Assembly (NCBI GenBank): GCA_039975855.1
Contig: JBDWGH010000002.1
Span: forward strand, 682,001 to 746,000
Direction of reading: 5' to 3'
Source: Litorimonas sp039975855
GTDB taxonomy: Bacteria > Pseudomonadota > Alphaproteobacteria > Caulobacterales > Maricaulaceae
Length of the DNA: 64,000 nucleotides
Below, in pieces: positions 61,195 through 64,000 of the stretch (positions within the stretch are counted from its first letter, which is position 1; every line of letters starts with the position of its first letter). The position numbers and the translations under genes were made by a program. The notes under the pieces were generated by a model, which worked only from the letters and a program-made list of their open reading frames with translations, searched no databases and was not told the origin of the DNA.

Positions 61195-61386
61195 CCTGCT
61201 GTCCTTGAGGCCTGAGAGATTGATCCGACGCTTCAGTATGAAACGTTAGACTTACTCCGTCGGCGGGGCATTTCACCAAACTGCCCGCTTTCCAGCGTTT
61301 TGACTGCCAAACGGTCCGTTGACCTGAGCGTTTCCGGGGCGGTTGCGCCTTCGGTGGCCGGGGTTATTTTCCGACTCTCTCCCATT
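61195..61386 (-). promoter_or_regulatory. Tandem glycine riboswitch upstream of gcvT
   Basis: Read on the minus strand, two glycine aptamers are present. Aptamer 1 (about 61386-61312): GGGAGAG, then CACCGAAGGCGCAA, then GCTCAGG and GGACCG. Aptamer 2 (about 61296-61198): GCTGGAAAGCGG, then CCGACGGAGTAAG, then CTCTCAGGCC and GGACAGC. This matches the standard two-aptamer glycine riboswitch that controls gcv operons. The expression platform before gcvT is short (about 35 nt) and contains no obvious terminator. Confidence 0.93.
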
Positions 61387-61507
61387 TGGCAGGGATAATT
61401 TGGGATGCGCGGACTCAGCGTGAGAGTCAATCTCATCTGTACACCAAAGCCTTAAGACCTGTGTGTTACTCCGCACACAGCACAGAATTTAGTCACAAGG
61501 CCTCGTT

Positions 61508-61858
61508 ATGTCCGGTAAGTCAAAAGAAGAAGTAGCATTCGAACTCGTATCCAAGCTGAAAGGCGTTGGCGTTTGGGGGGAGAACAATATGCAGGAAATA
61601 CTAAACATGTATGCCGAGTGTTTAGAAGCCACGTCAGGTCTACGAGAATTGGACGGAAAAACGCCTTCCGCGCTCCGTTTATCTGGACAAAATGCGGTGA
61701 CCGCGAAAGCCGCACCCGCTCCCGCTCCCGCTACTCGTCAATCTGCACCGATGCAGCAAGCTCGGGCTCAACAGCCTGTTCTTCAACAGCAGCAGCAACA
61801 GCAACGTCAACCGCAACAGGTCGCTCAAGCTGCCTATCAGCAGCAACGTCCTCAGTAA
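61508..61858 (+). CDS. Small protein with glutamine-rich C-terminus
   Basis: The 116-residue product has a folded-looking N-terminal half (KEEVAFELVSKLKGVGVWGEN, residues 6-26) and a low-complexity tail from about residue 68 made of Ala, Pro and Gln, with a run of seven Gln. I do not recognise the family. AAGG lies 12 nt before the ATG; an in-frame ATG at 61591 has GGGGGGAG before it. It is convergent with argS, with 28 nt between the stops. Confidence 0.65.
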   Translation: MSGKSKEEVAFELVSKLKGVGVWGENNMQEILNMYAECLEATSGLRELDGKTPSALRLSGQNAVTAKAAPAPAPATRQSAPMQQARAQQPVLQQQQQQQRQPQQVAQAAYQQQRPQ

Positions 61859-61886
61859 TTCTAGACAAAGCGCTTGCTGCGCCGAG

Positions 61887-63695
61887 CTACATCCGCTCAG
61901 GCGCTTCAATCGCTAGTAAGTTCAAACCATGTTCGAGCTGCGCTAAAGTCGCTTTTGCGAGACTCAGGCGTGAGGCCTTAACCGATTCCGGCACATCATC
62001 TGCTAGAATCGGACAATCAGCGTAGAATCGTGAGAAACTCTGCGCGACGCGGTAAACATGTTCACACAAAATATGCGGTGCGTATTTGTCTGCAGCAAGC
62101 TCAATCGCACGAGCGTAGGCGTCAAGTGAGAGCACGAGCGCCTTTTCCGTGTCTGCTTCAACGGCGATATCACCGGACGCGGCATTCATTTCAGTGGCTT
62201 TGCGCAAAATCGATTTAATCCGCACGACGGCATATAAAAGATACGGCCCCGTTTTTCCCTCAAAAGCTGTGAAACGTTCCGGATCAAAAATGTAATTCGT
62301 CATCCGCTGATTTTGCAGATCAGCAAACTTCAATGCGGCAAGGCCGATTTTACGCGCAATTTCAGTGCGTTCTTCCGCGTCGAAATTCGCGCCGATACCC
62401 GAAGACTCGAGCCGATCACGTGCGGCTTCGTTCATGATATCCATGAGGTCTTCAAGGCGGAGTACGCCGCCTTCACGGGTTTTGAATGGCTTACCGTCCT
62501 TGCCATTCATCGTACCAAATCCTGCATGGTAGAGCTGGTCGGCGTCATACCAACCAGCTTTCATAGCAGCGCGGAACACTTGCTCAAAATGTAGAGCTTG
62601 GCGTTGATCAACGACATAGACGATGAGGTCAGGATTGATTTCCGCCTTACGGTCAATAAGCGTTGCAAGATCCGTTGTATGATAAAGAACAGCTCCCGAA
62701 CTCGAAAGAAGCATAACAGGCGGCATACCTTTTCTCTTACCAGCCGCAATGCCTTTCTGCCTCTCGGCTTCATAAATTGGGTCCAATGGGATCATTAATC
62801 CCCCATCAACTTCCTCAGTTATTCCTGACGCTTTCAAATCATCGATCATCCCGGGGATAAGGGGGTCCACGCAGGCTTCGCCTTTCCACAAGTCAAACTC
62901 AACGCCTAGATTTCCATAGCCAACTTTCAATGCAGCAACGGACACATCGATGAAATGATCAAGGAGGGCACGATATCCACGACGCCCGGATTGCAACTGC
63001 GCTGTCGCAACACGAGAGCTCTCCATTCGGTCGGCGTCCGCCTTCGCCTTGTTTGAGGCTTGCGGATATAATCGAGCGAGATCATCCATCGTGACGGGTG
63101 GTTCTTTCGGATATTCGCCTTCGAAAGTGTCATCGAAATATGGAAGGTTCGGCTGTTCTTCGGCAAGTTCCGAAATGAGATGTCCCATTTGCAGACCCCA
63201 ATCCCCCATATGAACATCGCCAATGACCGTATGACCCTGTGCACGCAAAATACGTTTGATGGCTTCGCCAAGAACGGCGGAGCGCAAATGTCCAACATGC
63301 ATCGGCTTAGCAACATTCGCCCCGCCATAATCGACGACGATGGTTTTGGAGGTTTCAGCGCTGAGGCCATCCGCTGGATTGTTGAGTAGCTGTTTCGCGC
63401 GCGCCGTCAGCAACTCGTCTGCGGGCGTGATATTGATAAAACCTGGACCAGCGATATCCAACGTCCCCATAATTGGGTCTTTTTCCATAATCGCAACAGC
63501 TTGGGCTGCAATGTCTCGTGGGTTGGCTTTTTCGCCTCGCTTTTTGGCAATTCCTGCCGCAGCCATCGCGCCGTTACACTGATAAGGCGCGTCGCCGCGA
63601 TCCGATTCGCGCACAGCGGCGATATTTCCAGGAAACCCCAGCGATTCAAAAGCCGCACGCGCGACGGCGTCCAAGCTAGACAAAATAGACGACAT
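61887..63695 (-). CDS. argS: Arginyl-tRNA synthetase
   Basis: ArgRS charges tRNA-Arg. The 602-residue class I enzyme has the HIGH-like motif (PMHVGHLRSAVLG), the N-terminal Add1 domain and the C-terminal anticodon-binding domain ending in LNLLAIEAPERM. It is 5 nt after the gene at the window edge, so the two are probably co-transcribed. Confidence 0.97.
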   Translation of the reverse strand: MSSILSSLDAVARAAFESLGFPGNIAAVRESDRGDAPYQCNGAMAAAGIAKKRGEKANPRDIAAQAVAIMEKDPIMGTLDIAGPGFINITPADELLTARAKQLLNNPADGLSAETSKTIVVDYGGANVAKPMHVGHLRSAVLGEAIKRILRAQGHTVIGDVHMGDWGLQMGHLISELAEEQPNLPYFDDTFEGEYPKEPPVTMDDLARLYPQASNKAKADADRMESSRVATAQLQSGRRGYRALLDHFIDVSVAALKVGYGNLGVEFDLWKGEACVDPLIPGMIDDLKASGITEEVDGGLMIPLDPIYEAERQKGIAAGKRKGMPPVMLLSSSGAVLYHTTDLATLIDRKAEINPDLIVYVVDQRQALHFEQVFRAAMKAGWYDADQLYHAGFGTMNGKDGKPFKTREGGVLRLEDLMDIMNEAARDRLESSGIGANFDAEERTEIARKIGLAALKFADLQNQRMTNYIFDPERFTAFEGKTGPYLLYAVVRIKSILRKATEMNAASGDIAVEADTEKALVLSLDAYARAIELAADKYAPHILCEHVYRVAQSFSRFYADCPILADDVPESVKASRLSLAKATLAQLEHGLNLLAIEAPERM

Positions 63696-63700
63696 GAGAC

Positions 63701-64000
63701 TTACCGTTGGCCGGCGGAGACACGGAAGCGTTTGCCATCAGCGTTAAAAGCGCGCTGTTCTGGCGTCACGACAAATCCGACAACAATTTCAAAATTCTCA
63801 CCCGATGTTGTATCATTGGCACGCGGAAAAATAATTTCATCAATTGTTTCTGTGACCCGCATACGATCTTGCCCGGCTGGAAAAGTAACGGTCAGTGGGA
63901 AAACAGATTTTTCGAGAACGTCGATATTTTTGCGAGTCGCGGCGACAAAATAATTATACGTCACTGTCTCACCAGACGCTGCAGGACCTCGACCAAGAGA
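63701..64000 (-). CDS. C-terminal part of an exported or hypothetical protein (cut by the window edge)
   Basis: An open frame runs from the window end at 64000 to a stop at 63701, giving about 99 residues of C-terminal sequence. A GTG at 63964 is possible as a start but the frame continues upstream through RGPAASGETVTYNYF without a stop. The visible part looks beta-rich (NIDVLEKSVFPLTVTF, EIVVGFVVTPEQRAF). I do not recognise the family. Its upstream half lies beyond the window. Confidence 0.6.
   Translation of the reverse strand, partial: SLGRGPAASGETVTYNYFVAATRKNIDVLEKSVFPLTVTFPAGQDRMRVTETIDEIIFPRANDTTSGENFEIVVGFVVTPEQRAFNADGKRFRVSAGQR

Overview
The window is chromosomal DNA of an alphaproteobacterium, most likely of the Caulobacter/Hyphomonas/Maricaulis side of the class. 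The evidence is a CcrM-type GANTC methyltransferase, the gene order ccrM, mutY, dciA (DUF721), dsbA-like, smc, an F0 ATP synthase operon with paired b' and b subunits and no F1 genes, split glycine decarboxylase subunits, and an LDH-like malate dehydrogenase. I see no insertion sequence, CRISPR array, rRNA or tRNA gene.

Layout. 1-14.7 kb: an amidase, a split succinate dehydrogenase locus (sdhB apart from sdhCDA), creD, DUF4197, enoyl-CoA hydratase, rarA, a membrane histidine kinase, a BlaI repressor with an M56-M23 fusion protein, and an SDR. 14.7-22.6 kb: accessory genes: a lipoprotein with three 29-residue repeats, three tandem single-membrane-span paralogues plus a relic of a fourth, an untranslated region carrying a structured element, xerC, a divergent DUF2141/membrane-protein/regulator locus and an Old Yellow Enzyme. 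22.6-34.9 kb: the lower TCA cycle (lpdA, sucB, sucA, sucD, sucC, mdh) with a DUF2306/LytTR pair. 35-41.6 kb: a second copy of the structured element, a ribbon-helix-helix membrane protein, and a PHA cluster (phaC, phaZ, phasin, phaD, second phasin) whose order resembles the class II cluster of Pseudomonas. 41.3-43.2 kb: a CsoR-controlled envelope metal operon. 43.4-52.6 kb: DNA methylation, repair and chromosome segregation genes. 52.6-55.3 kb: F0 ATP synthase. 56-61.4 kb: the glycine cleavage operon behind a tandem glycine riboswitch. The end holds argS and a gene cut by the window edge.

The most unusual signal is a pair of about 325-nt noncoding elements at 17.9-18.2 kb (+) and 35.05-35.38 kb (-). 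They share long identical blocks and a promoter-like 5' element. Two hairpins keep the same loop while their stems change by paired substitutions, which is the signature of a structured RNA. I do not recognise the family. Other notable signals: two RHH-membrane proteins that each follow direct repeats of GACACGAAA (the last repeat diverged) at exactly 22-nt spacing; a perfect 26-bp palindrome in front of the BlaI gene; a CsoR operator that overlaps the start codon of what would be a leaderless metal operon; paired operators in the DUF2141 divergent region; and a hairpin that encloses the ribosome binding site of the amidase gene.
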